From contig NC_085140.1 of NCBI RefSeq assembly GCF_024139115.2, forward strand, positions 313,847,259 through 313,911,258: 64,000 nt of DNA, in the 5' to 3' direction. Positions 52,858-63,830 of this stretch are shown one piece after another (within the stretch, counting starts at the first letter, position 1; each line of letters starts with the position of its first letter). The translations under genes and the position numbers were made by a program. This stretch comes from Armigeres subalbatus. Taxonomy: Eukaryota; Arthropoda; Insecta; Diptera; Culicidae. Below the pieces are notes generated by a model. That model did not search any database and was not told the origin of the DNA. It saw nothing but the letters and a program-made list of their open reading frames with translations.

Positions 52858-53121
52858 ATCCACGTACATGGGGATGTAGTAGTGCACATCGAGATACACG
52901 AATGAATGCCGAAGGTGGTGTTGCTTCTGCAGCCGAAGTGCTTCGCTTAAATCGCTCAGCTCAACAATTACGCAGTTTTTAATATTGTGGAGTTGAATGT
53001 TTTTCACATCATCCATGTTTAATTTGAGTTTAGTATCAAAAAATCTCTTCACTATCTCTAGACTGGGTCGCGTTGGTAGGCCACTGAAGTCCACGACAAG
53101 TGTGTTTCTCCTGTGTGACAT

Positions 53122-54435
53122 ATTGCGTCGAGTGCAATGTTCGTCAAAGGTTGCAAAGGTTCTAGCTATCGGAATAAACGTCTACCACGCGCGAGAAGCG
53201 ATTGTCAACTGCTTTGTGAATATATGTAGATACTCAATCCGCTGTGCCCATCCTGCTTTCATTACTATATACCCAATCATAAACTGTGACACAACACCTC
53301 TTCAATTAATCGCTGTTGAAAATCTAATGACAACACCGAGATTCACAGCAAATCTGGAATCACGAAGAAGTTTCGAACAGCGTTTGGGCCATAAGGTACA
53401 TTTTTTTTTTAATTCGTCATTTCATGTCCGTCGTGAATAAAGCATCTTTCGACAGATAAAGTTTCAATTCAACAGTTTTTCTCATTTCACGACAATGCTC
53501 ACGGAACAAAGTCAAATATATCAAAATAATTAAAAATAGTGAATTTTTCCGAGAAAAAGTGACTTTAGTTACTTGAGATCGAAAAAAGAGACTTTTTAGT
53601 GACTGACCCGAAAAAAGTGACCAATGCACTAAAAAGTGACCAGGCCTGCAGTAGCATGCTTTATAGTTGGAGTTCTGCCAAACCGCACCAAGCGACATTT
53701 TGGCTGACTTTTTTAAATCTGTCCACAAACGGAAAATGGAAATGATTTTATGTCAATTCATGTGTACATTTATTGTAGGATATCCTCAGTGAAAGCGTTA
53801 AACAATTTCTGATGCGATTTGTAATCAATTAAATCTGCTACAAGATTGCGATTTGGCAGAACCCTGGCCATATGAGGATTAATAACAATTGTTGTACTGG
53901 ATGTACTGGCAACTCATGTAAGTTCAAATATTTAAAATAATTTAAATCCAAAATGATTGTTTTTTAAACTCTTCCAGAATAAAAGAGTTCCAGTGTCCAG
54001 AATAAATGTTGGAAGAAGCTATAAGTTGTCAAAAATAAGCGTAACGAATGAACAAATGGTGAAAATGTCTGGTAAATAGAGATGAAATTTTAACCTTGAA
54101 GCAAAAGGATAAGTTCATAGCCATATCTCTTTTTTCAGAATTTTCACTCATTGTCACATCCTAACAATCGAAGTAGGGCATCCAGTGCATCAGAAGATTT
54201 GTTATTTAAAAAAATGTATCAATATGTGTCTAATTTATTCTAGAATACATATAAATAACAAAATCTCAACATTCATTTATTTCTTACTTTTACCTAAAAA
54301 GGGAAAAAATATAAGCTACATATAAACCATTATTGAATAAACAATATTATATTGTTGAATCTACTTTGTTCATATATTGAAACACTTACGTGATGAACTT
54401 ATATGTAAAATAAAAAAAAAACGATAATAAAGTTT
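53122..54435. other. No gene; AGTGAC repeat fragment
   Basis: 53535-53645 has reiterated AGTGAC motifs ending at CAGGCCTG, related to 43850-43965. Nothing else is recognised. Confidence 0.45.
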
Positions 54436-54436
54436 A

Positions 54437-54438
<2 letters not shown>

Positions 54439-54507
<69 letters not shown>
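54439..54507. repeat. (TA)n microsatellite
   Basis: About 34 uninterrupted TA steps. Confidence 0.95.
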
Positions 54508-54509
<2 letters not shown>

Positions 54510-54754
54510 AAACAATAATAAAGCTACAATTATTTCAACAATAACATTGTTGTTTCAGTTGGATCATTTAATGTTTGTGATTGTAGAAACAACAATATTA
54601 TGGATTATTTCAAACGGTAAATATTATTAACCCTGAGCCAACAATATGTATTGTTGAATTCAACCCGAAATATTGTTGTTTCTACAATACAATTCTATGC
54701 GTGAAATAACCTATGATTGAAATGAAGGTTTTGAGCTAACTGAAACTGCTAACT

Positions 54755-55262
54755 TTGAGAAACTGCCCCACCGGAACAATTTTCTGCAACAACCGGTTCC
54801 GATCTTCTCGTAGCACGCCACTCGGCTGCGCAGTTGCAAAACCCGTTTCGACCAGGTCTTCACTCTTGGCATGTTCATCATTGAAAATGGCTTCTAGGGT
54901 GGGTTCGATCAACTGAAACGCTTGATCGCTCAAGAAGAGCAAAACTATCGAACTTGCAGATTGTTTCGAGGAAAGGAAATCACCAAAACCCACTTGAAAC
55001 CGGAGGTGAACATTACAAATCCGCACATTCATGAGAGTTGACCGGCAGTCCAATGAGCAGCTCGAAGTAGCTCGAAGTTGTCCCCGTCCTGCTCGCTCTT
55101 CTTTGTCAACAAATGGACATGAGAGGGATGGGAACAACTTTGAGTTACTTCGAGCTGCTCATTGGACAGCATTAGTGTGATCATCACTCTTTGATACAAC
55201 ATCAATTGGCGCTTGCTGCCAAACTTCCAGCTGAGCTTCATCGAGGTATAGGTCATTGCACG
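54755..55262 (-). pseudogene. Possible takeout/JHBP-like gene fragment, interrupted by a MITE
   Basis: The minus strand 55030-54760 reads LRFQVGFGDFLSS, then FLSDQAFQLIEPTLEAIFND and NRLLQKIVPVGQFL, which loosely resembles the C-terminus of takeout/juvenile-hormone-binding-like proteins. A further open piece lies at 55262-55190, beyond the MITE at 55048-55167. Similarity is weak and the frame is damaged. Confidence 0.3.
55048..55167. mobile_element. 120-bp palindromic MITE (GTCCAATGAGCAGC)
   Basis: Inverted ends GTCCAATGAGCAGCTCGAAG / TTCGAGCTGCTCATTGGAC. A related end lies at 18480-18502. Confidence 0.75.
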
Positions 55263-55348
55263 AATCTTTGCTATCTCTTTCCCACTTAATAAAAATTAGA
55301 AAACAACAGGACCACTACCTGTCAAATTTGACAAGTACTGGTCCTGTA

Positions 55349-55927
55349 CACGTAAAAAAATTTAATGTTATTTATTGCCGATTTCACCAATTTGAAGAGT
55401 TATGTGTAGATTGTGATTTGCCCGCTTCTTTTTCTCACACTCACTCTCATTTCGGGTTGATCGATTTTTATTACTGAAATTTACCCAATTATAACCCATT
55501 ACTCGTTAGTCACATGTAAGCGTGTACACTAAATCGATTCCCGCCATGATTTGACGTCTGTTTGTTTTCAAATTGAGCACTCACACACAAATATTATACA
55601 CGGAAAATTAAACTTTTTTGAGTGTATTGAGTGTGAGAAAAAGATGACTGTGAGAAAAAAAATCTCGCAGAACTCTTATAAAGTGCAAAAAGCGCAATAT
55701 TATTAAGATTTCTAATACTTTTTTGCCAAAGCAGGCGCTTAATGATATGTATAAGAAAAAACTTATACTTCGCATTAGTCACATACATTCCAAAACTTAT
55801 ACTTTTCATTAACTTATAAATGTCATTAGCTTTTTGATATGGGATCATTCATTAGGTGGCATAATAAAGAGTATAAGTATTTTCGAATGGTTTTTTGCCA
55901 TAACATATAAGGTTATTTTTTCACGTG
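55349..55927. mobile_element. TA-flanked MITE (CACGTGAAAAAATAACC)
   Basis: Imperfect inverted ends CACGTAAAAAAATTTAATGT / ATAAGGTTATTTTTTCACGTG between TA dinucleotides; 579 bp and no coding frame. Confidence 0.65.
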
Positions 55928-56010
55928 TAGTTTTCTAATTTTCAACTGGTGGAAAAAAGATAGACGCATCATATCCATCATACGTCACCGTGCAATGGAG
56001 TATAGACCAA

Positions 56011-57126
56011 CACGGTTACTGGCTAAAACCCATTAATGGGTAAAAAAGTATACATTTTTCGATGGTCCATTAATCTGTCAAAAAAGGGGTAAATTTTTAA
56101 ACTGACAAATGGGTGAAAAAATACCCATATTCAAATCTTGTTTGGAGAGAAAAATGGGTGAAAAAATAGTTGTAAACATTTCTTCATCTGTACTCCCGTT
56201 TTTTTACTGCTAGGGAAATTAAATCAACGAACTCACGTTAAATGTAAGCAAAGATAACTGGAAGGAACTTATAGTCATCTTTGATGTAAGTAAACGACTA
56301 CAGACTACAGTCTTTTAAATACGATTTATCGTTATTACTAAAAATTCTTAATTGCTCCAAGGTCTTCGGGTGCGGAATTCCAGAGAAAAATAGAATCGAC
56401 CATCTTATATTTCTGCCTGACGATTCCGTAATAGGAGAAATGGTAAGTCTTTGAAATAAATATGTGAACAGTGCTTTAGATTCATTAGAATTTCGTTACA
56501 GGTAAATCGTGGGGTAATTAATCCATGAAGGACTTGGTCCAGAGAAGCCTGAAAACCACCTGAAATGCGGACCACTAATGGAAGAAATCATTCGGAGACT
56601 AACCGTTACCATCTAAGAAGATTTCATTAAGCGTTATTTGCATGCGGGGCACATAATTAGGTGTACATTATAGATAGTAGAATCTATAGATGAGCGAAAG
56701 CATGGCTGAGTCGATTTTTTTGCCCGTGCACACGCGCATATGACGTCACAGCCCTTAACGTTTCCATTGAAATCGTGACGTCATGCTCGTTTGGAGACAC
56801 GTTCCACTATCTATAGTGTACATAGTAGATATATTTGGTGAATAAAAATGTGTTTTTGTTGATTTCGTTTTTGTTTTCATGTTTAAGAATCTGCAAATAA
56901 TCTGTATCAAAGCAAACACAATTTCATTGCCGGAAAAAGGGTATTTATTTACCCATTTTGCAAAAATTTGAGCTTGTCCCGATGGGTAAAATAATACCCA
57001 TCTTCTGACAGAAACATGACTTACCCATTAATGGGTAAACCGGTTTTACTCATTAAATGAGTAGTGGCGGTTTTGACGAAAATGGGTGCCATAGTACCCA
57101 TTAATGGGTTTTAGCCAGTAACCGTG
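56011..57126. mobile_element. CACTA-like non-autonomous element (CACGGTTACTGGC)
   Basis: 1116 bp with inverted ends CACGGTTACTGGCTAAAACC followed by CATTAATGGGTA, and the 2-bp duplication AA (56009-56010, 57127-57128). AATGGGT motifs recur in both subterminal zones. A 161-bp palindromic MITE (56662-56822, TGTACATTATAGATAGT ends) sits inside. Relative of 10078-11250. Confidence 0.72.
56662..56822. mobile_element. MITE nested in the CACTA-like element
   Basis: Inverted ends TGTACATTATAGATAGT / ACTATCTATAGTGTACA; the interior holds ATGACGTCA and GTGACGTCAT, also inverted. Confidence 0.7.
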
Positions 57127-57156
57127 AATGCAAACTCTAACTTAACCTCACTTATT

Positions 57157-57392
57157 TTGACAGTTCACAGAGCTTGTTTACAAGGTGTTAGAAGAAAAAT
57201 CGATGAAGGGAAAATTAAAATTCATATTTTTAGTTTAAAATTGCTGTGATCCGAATATTTTAGTGTTATTCTTTGCATTCAGCAAGAAATCAATCGCAAA
57301 GAACATCTACATACGAATAAAATGACGAAACATTTTTATCGGAAGCTGCGCCGGAGGCTAAGTCCCGGAGAAAAAGCTCTGTGAACTGTCAA
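57157..57392. mobile_element. TIR element (TTGACAGTTCACAGAGCTT)
   Basis: 236 bp bounded by TTGACAGTTCACAGAGCTT and its complement AAGCTCTGTGAACTGTCAA. No target duplication was identified. Confidence 0.65.
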
Positions 57393-58760
57393 CCTACGTC
57401 ATCATGCACTGGTCAATTATCACTCCAATCCTCCTTACCACTTCAAAACCGGCGATGGATAACGGCCGACCTTCGCAGAGACATCATCAAGTTAACGGGC
57501 AGGCAGGGTCAGTACATCATTGCCGACCTAAATGCCAAACATCAAGCCAAAGACAAGTCAAAATGGCGCCTTCTAAAGGGGCGATATTGGGCAGTCCCGT
57601 CGAAGATATCACCGAGTCGACTGAGGCTGGTCTAATGGTGCGTGGAAGACAACATCGATTACCAACGATATCCACCCATAAACTGAGGAAGTTGACGTGT
57701 AGCTTCACAGCAAAGGCGTTTTTCCAGGCCCGTGAACCACATGTACCAATAATTGCTCGTCAAGTAAGCAACGCTCTAAATATTGATACGCTCATCAAAG
57801 ATTTCATTTGCGTATTGTGACTCGCAGGCAGTACCAACGTACTGGACTGTCTGTGGTTAGGACACGTTGCAATCAAATGACAGAAAATTATCCAGACCAG
57901 AATGGTGAACCTCAGAAATAGTTATTTCTCCAATAAGATTCGCGTTCTCCCAGCCTTGCTGGGAACGTGAACAGTGTAAACCGGGTTGATATTGGTTCGA
58001 AATTGGGCGAATGTCAGGCGAAACTTTCATTAGGGAATAGTTAAAAATATGGGTTCGTTGGGAAAGATGACCTCAAATAAATTGAAGAGTCGATTGAGCG
58101 AATAAAAGTTTTTGACGGGAAAGGTCAATTTGATCCCAGACGTCCCAGACGACAACGGGTCTAAGAATCGCTTGATAACTTCTGCAGGGAAGGTTGCCGA
58201 TATAGGTCGAAGCAACTGTTAACAAGCATCAACAACCATTTGACTTCCAACGTCTTTTTGGAGGAGTTGAAAATCTCAGCTGACGAGTTGACGGTCTATA
58301 GCAATTAAATAATCGATCTTTAATCAGTGTCTGCTTCTTAGCTACTGGAAGTCATCCCCATCCGGAAGCCTGGAGAGAATCCTTCCCCTCTTCAAATTCA
58401 ACGTCTGATCTGCCTTCTCTCATGGTTATTCAGGCTACTTGATTCTACATCTTGTTCAAGAATCATTTTGGTGTCAATCGTACACCAACTGACTCGAGTT
58501 ACCAACGTCCTCAGGTCGAACAAGTTTGTTTCAAGAACAGACAAGATCAAACACCTCTGCCATGGCCTTCTTACTAGATGTCGACAAGGCATTCGATAAT
58601 GCTTGGCATTATGGCCGCACAAACTACAACGCTACAATATTCCCCGCTGCCTGCTGAAAGATCATCATCAATTATCTGTTATTAATTATCGGCCAGGACA
58701 TTCCCTAGGGCAGTATCCTTGTGTCCCTGCTGTTTAACCTGTTTTGCTGTCCTACATTGC
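57393..58760 (+). pseudogene. Jockey-clade LINE remnant
   Basis: Broken plus-strand frames show IIADLNAKHQAKDKSKW (endonuclease GDFNAKH region), SNALNIDTLIKDFI, EVIPIRKPGENPSP (RT motif 0/1) and DVDKAFDNAWH followed by a degraded GSILVSLLFN. The order fits jockey. Many frameshifts and stops. Confidence 0.68.
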
Positions 58761-59194
58761 TATCAAAGGTGCGATTGGCAGATCTGGCGTGCAGCGGAGC
58801 GGCACCATCATTGCACGGTCGTATAGATTCTGTTCCACTGAAGAGAAACGGGAACGTTCAGGCTTATTCAACACTACCAATACAAATTACATTCGCTTAG
58901 GCGAATTTCTTCTCAAGTTTTGCAAAATGTAAACGTGAATGTATGAAATTCTACTCACATATTAAAAATTATTGTTTAGAAGCGTCTCGTACGAAAAGCG
59001 TGCAATTATAAGCATTGTTTTGATACATTACCTCAGAACTGTTTCCATATTTGATTCTGTTAGCACTGCAAGTCAAATACTAAACAACTTTTTAAAATAA
59101 AATAATCAATCTATCCATAGTTATACAGATGAGGCATGTTGTAGTAAGCAAACGCGACTCCCGAGCGAATATGAATCTAAGTATATATTCTATA
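58761..59194. other. No gene seen
   Basis: AT-rich spacer; the open frame at 58744-58932 has no domain. Confidence 0.45.
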
Positions 59195-59202
59195 GTTGTA
59201 CT

Positions 59203-59346
59203 CAGGGCCGGATTTATGGGGGGGCCGGGGGGGCCGTGGCCCCGGGCCCCCACAAATCTTATGTACCAAAACCAACCTTTTTGTACATTTTGGGGCCCCC
59301 ACATACCGTCGGCCCCGGGGCCCCCTTCCGGCTAAATCCGGCCCTG
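59203..59346. mobile_element. GC-rich hAT MITE (CAGGGCCGGATTTA)
   Basis: 144 bp, mostly G/C, with inverted ends CAGGGCCGGATTTA...TAAATCCGGCCCTG and an exact 8-bp duplication GTTGTACT (59195-59202, 59347-59354). Pro/Gly-rich open frames on both strands are artefacts of its composition. Confidence 0.9.
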
Positions 59347-59354
59347 GTTGTACT

Positions 59355-60925
59355 GAAGCGAAGGCGCCACATCGTAAATGGTGATAGAGCATTTTGTATT
59401 GCCTATAGCCATCAGGAGTTATCAATGAACTGACATTTTACCGCGACCAGCGATCATTCATTGTTAGTTGTTTGTCTCCTAACTCCCATCTATCTACCTA
59501 CCGCAAACTATAGTACATCAAGATGTTTCAGTTCGCATCTCCTATGCGCGGTTATTTCGTATTGAATCTCGTGCTCACATTCTGCATGCGTCATTGGCTT
59601 GAAATCCTGCTTTTGCTTACCTAATTAATTTTGCCTCCTACATCTTATGCATATGTTCGGTCGAATAAACGAAAAAATTGGAGGCACGCATGACACTCCT
59701 ACATTATTCAACCTTTACGTTCTAAAACACTTTTTAGGAATTATTTCGTTTAACCTGTATCATGATAATATGATCTGTACGATTATACGGATTGTTTTTG
59801 GTGATATGATAAACTTATGGTTGGAAAGCAGCACCCCCGTGCCTCGTATTAGTTTTTCTGACCAATTATAGTCTATCGCTTTTTAACAAAATGATTCTAG
59901 AAATAGGAATCAAGTAATAATATGGTCGCTGTGTGCGGGAATGGGAGTGATGATCAAATAGAACCTCTTCAATCTCGTATATTGTATGTTAAGAACAGCT
60001 CTTTCAAATGAGTTGTGCACAGGGCTGGTGCAGACTACATTTGCATATTACCCGAAATTAAAAGACGTCGCCTAATTTATAATGAAAATAGTGTTTTACG
60101 CATGAAATTTGATGTAGGGGGTGATTTTTTGAATATGTAATTTCCGTTTTTTTACCCTTTTTAGATTTTAGAGTGATAATAAATTAAAGTCGGTATTTTT
60201 AATTTTCAATTTTTGTACTTATTTTACAAATGTAAATCAGTTTATGGTTTGGTACTGCAAAAATATGTGGATGGTATACGTTTTTATTTCAATTTCTCTC
60301 CACGAACAGCCCGGATAGCCGTGTGGTGTCGGCAGCTGGTTATCTAGAATAACGCTACAGATTGCCTGTTCCAGTGACAAAAGTCCACCATACAGGTGTC
60401 TTCTGATTCTCAGTGTGACGCGGCTTTATGCTTACCGAATAGCGATTTTACAGATCGGTCACATAAAGGATATATTGTCTCTATCAATTCTTTGACATAT
60501 TTAAGATCAACTTTCCAAAGAAATACCTATTTTAAACACCACTAATTATTTTCAAAATCAAGAAAAATAAATGAAATGGTACTACAGTATAAACTGGTCT
60601 GAAGTTAATCCAAAATCGGGCGAATGTTAATCCAAAATAAAATTGCACACTTTTCGGATTTCTTGTTTCAAATTTTAAAAATTGGAGGAGCCTCGAACCG
60701 ATTTTTTTTTGTTGGATTGTGACCAATAGCTGATCTATTATGATATATGCATGCCCCGTTAGAGTGATTCAAATTTTGACTTTTTCGCTTCCCTCCCCTA
60801 TCCAGTAACTGTTGTTCACTAGATTTGCCATTTTAATCAGCCTACTAATTTTGTTTTGTTTATTTTTTTGGTTGATTGTGCACGCATCATTTAAAGTTTG
60901 AATGGAAATTACCGTGGAAATAATC
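59355..60925. other. No gene; one weak tRNA-like segment
   Basis: 60310-60380 has an A-box-like GGATAGCCGTGTGGTG within AGCCCGGATAGCC; the B box is poor. Nothing else is recognised. Confidence 0.4.
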
Positions 60926-60993
60926 TTTGTTTACAAAAGCAGATAAGTCGATTTGAAAATTTTGTCTTGAATTGTTAGTTTACTTTATTAATA

Positions 60994-61844
60994 GGGTAAA
61001 ATCAGCAGTGATTCAAATCGTTCGGGGCTGTCAGTTTGAATATGAATCTGAAACATTCGTTTTCCCAGCAGCTGATCTAGATTCATTTTTTATACCAGTC
61101 AAATGTCAAAAAAATAAAACTGGTATAACGCTCCGTTCTATTTACTGCAAATTTGAATCACGATTGAATCACGAGATTCAAATATTTTCCAATTGTTTTG
61201 GTGTACGAATGCGTCACTTTATCTACGGATCAATCCACTTTGCAATTACAGCGCCTATCTTGGCGCCAACATAATGATTTTATTTAATTAAAAATTTGAA
61301 AAACATGAATGGAACACTGCTGGGGAAACCAGCGAGTTTGTTCTATTTTACTCCAGATTCAAAGTAGAAAAGTGGTCGAAAATTTGGAATGAAACTGAAT
61401 CACTACTGATTTCACTCTAAGGGTAAAATCAGCAGTGATTCAAATCGTTCGGGGCTGTCAGTTTGAATATGAATCTGAAACATTCATTTTCCCAGCAGCT
61501 GCTCTAGATTCATTTTTTATACCAGTCAAATCTCAAACAAAATAAAACTGGTATAACGCTCCGTTCTATTTACTGCAGATTTGAACCACGATTGAATCAC
61601 GAGATTCAAATATTTGCAATGGTTTTGGTGTACGAATGAGTTACTTTATCTACGGATCAATCCACTTTGCAATTACGGCGCCTTTCTTGGCGCCAACATG
61701 ATGATTTTATTTAATTGGAAATTTGAAAAACATTAATAGAACAATACTGGGGAAACCAGCGAGTTTGTTCTATTTGGCTCAAGATTCAAACTAGAATAGT
61801 GGTCGAAAAATTGGAATGAAACTGAATCACTCCTGATTTCACTC
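60994..61844 (+). mobile_element. Tandem dimer of a 424-bp MITE
   Basis: Two direct copies (60994-61417 and 61421-61844) with inverted ends GGGTAAAATCAGCAGTGATT / GAATCACTACTGATTTCACTC and TA at the borders. The copies differ at scattered positions only. Confidence 0.82.
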
Positions 61845-61887
61845 TAAGCTTACTTCCTTGAAGAGCTTCGAGCTCAAAGACTCATTT

Positions 61888-62118
61888 CAAGACAAAATTT
61901 TCAAATCGACTTATCTGCTTTTGTAAACAAAGAGTCAAACGAAGATTTGACGAATCTGATAGCTCTCCCACGCAAACCAACACCATCAATAGGTAGGTGA
62001 AAGACTCCGCTACTTGTTGATGGTGTTTGTTTGCGTGGGAGAGCTATCAGATTCGTCAAATCGTCGTTTGAATCTTTGTTTACAAAAGCAGATAAGTCGT
62101 TTTGAAAATTTTGTCTTG
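61888..62118. repeat. 231-bp near-perfect hairpin
   Basis: The arm 61888-61989 (CAAGACAAAATTTTCAAATC ... CACCATCAA) is repeated inverted at 62017-62118 with a ~27-bp loop. A third partial copy of the arm lies at 60931-60971. Confidence 0.85.
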
Positions 62119-62216
62119 ATTTGTTCAGAAAATTTTAGTTCATAGTCCGCCACTACAATTTTTTTGTCGACATCTATTTAGGCTGCGGCAACATAAAAAA
62201 AGCCAGGTTGCCATTT

Positions 62217-62766
62217 TTGCATTCGTATATCATGAGGCTAACACGATGATACTTTTGGGTTCATTCACAAATTACATAACGCAAAAAACACAGATATGAA
62301 CCCCCACCCACCCCTCCGTGACTTGTTTGTAACATTTCCTTTATACCCACCCACCCCCATCTGTGACGCATAACGTCTTACCAAAATTTCACAAAAATGA
62401 TAAATTGGTATTTTTAGCGAACTCTTCCTTAACTTTCTTCATGGTACATAATAATACTGTCAAATTTGAATTTAATTAGGAATTTCGTTTTTTATATTAT
62501 TTTATTATCTTAAATGTCACCCGTAACAGAACTAAACAAACCCACCCACCCCCTAGACAAACCGTAACATTTTGTAACGCAATATTGTGTACCCACCCAC
62601 CCCTTAATGCGTTATGTAATTTGTGAATGAGCCCTTTATGCCCAGGGAAGTCGAGATAATTTCCAATCCGAAAATTCCCTAGACCGGCACCGGGAATTTA
62701 ACCCAGCCACCCTCAGCATGGTCTTGCTTTGTAGCCGCGCGTCTTACCGCACGGCTAAGGAGGGCC
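62217..62766 (-). repeat. Feilai-type SINE interrupted by a MITE
   Basis: On the minus strand the head (GAGGGCCCTCCTTAGCCGTG), B-box region and TTCCCTGGGCATAAA body are at 62766-62635, and the rest (AGTATCATCGTGTTAGCCTC) at 62256-62217. The B box is mutated (GGGTTAAATTCCC). Confidence 0.85.
62257..62634. mobile_element. Harbinger-like MITE (GGG-TCATTCACAAATTACAT)
   Basis: 378 bp with inverted ends GGGTTCATTCACAAATTACA / TGTAATTTGTGAATGAGCCC and an apparent TTT duplication. CCCACCCACC runs lie near both ends. Confidence 0.78.
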
Positions 62767-62895
62767 CTCAAATACATATCATTTTGAAAATTTTAAAATT
62801 ATTTGAAGTATTGCATCCCATATCTCGTTGTGGAAATTTTTTCGTGATTCTACTTTTTCTTTTTTGACATTTCTCCTAGCGTATGGTTTAGTAAC

Positions 62896-63741
62896 CAGTG
62901 TTGCCACATTTTTATCTGTACCATGGGCTCAAAAATCTTTTTCATCTGTACCGAAATCTTCAAAAATCTATACTATAATCTGTACCAGACAGTATGGTAA
63001 ATTTGTGAGTAAATATTTAAAAATATGCAATGCAACTCAATTTATTATTGAAAAAGTTTTTTCAATTTGGATGGATGGATGGTCTCATAGGAGAGCATAG
63101 ATAAAAAAACTTGGTCAACTTTTGAAAAGTATCTAGTAATTTTTTTCACAATATCTAAAAATAGCTCTACCTCGTTTATGGCTACAAACGATAGATCAAG
63201 AATTCATGAACCGATGACTTCTGACTCGGGATAATATCTGACGCGTTCAGGATGATTAGCTTCATCGTTCCCTGAAGGAAATTGAAATTATCCGGAAATT
63301 TGAAAAATAAATTGTCAAAGAAAATCATTTTTTTAAGTAATTCATGTTCATTTTGCATCTGTTTCTGATTGTCATCACATACAATCAAATGTAAATGTAG
63401 ATTTCTATATCTGGAATGGATCCTTTGAAAATGTCTTAATATTAGCGACCATTGGTCAAACATTTTTTACTGATAATTTAGCCTTCGAATAATCGAGACT
63501 GAAATGTCGTTGGACGAACTTTTCGTTTTGACCTCCATGAGTTAAATATTTTTTATAGCAGAAGCATCTATTCGATGGAAACTGAAACAAAATATTCTTT
63601 TGTAAGGCTTGGTTTGTAAAAAATCTGCACCAATCTGTACTTATTGGAGAAAATCTGTAATCTGTACCGGACAGAATCTGTACCACAATTTGTCAAAAAA
63701 TCTGTACCTTTCCAGATAAATCTGTACTTGTGGCAACACTG
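62896..63741. mobile_element. hAT element (CAGTGTTGCCACA ends)
   Basis: 846 bp with inverted ends CAGTGTTGCCACA / TGTGGCAACACTG, multiple ATCTGTACC motifs near both ends and an exact 8-bp duplication TTAGTAAC (62888-62895, 63742-63749). Non-autonomous; the minus-strand frame at 63182-63463 is not a recognised transposase. Confidence 0.85.
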
Positions 63742-63830
63742 TTAGTAACCTATAAGGGCACTGCATGGAAACATCTCGTTCTCTTTCGTTCCTCATAAAG
63801 TTTGACGTTTACTGGCCTTGTTGTTTTCTA

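Larger units (their letters stand above)
50111..53121 (-). pseudogene. ORF1/gag-like protein gene, split by two insertions
   Basis: The N-terminal part (53121-52867) reads MSHRRNTLVVDFSGLPTRPS, then VKNIQLHNIKNCVIVEL and LQKQHHLRHSFVYLD up to YIPMYVD. The reading resumes beyond a foldback element at 51231-51165 with YVDGPSAIVRLHDLPPK, and after a second insert at 50600-50111 with YGKNISIHNEIWKSFFPGIP, then NGVRVIRL and an acidic Asn/Ser-rich tail. This arrangement resembles ORF1-type proteins of mosquito retroelements, but no zinc knuckle follows. Whether it was a retroelement or a host gene is open. Removing the foldback insert and one copy of its 9-bp duplication keeps the frame. Confidence 0.6.

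Noticed and set aside
51194..52900. Repetitive proteins (LSFRPFVPFD..., KGRKDKTS...)
   Set aside because: Frames across the 16-bp minisatellite; they exist on both strands and depend only on unit length.
59129..59433. Gly/Pro-rich open frames on both strands
   Set aside because: Composition artefact of the GC-rich hAT MITE at 59203-59346.
63182..63463. 93-codon minus-strand frame as hAT transposase
   Set aside because: No hAT dimerisation motif or DDE residues recognisable.
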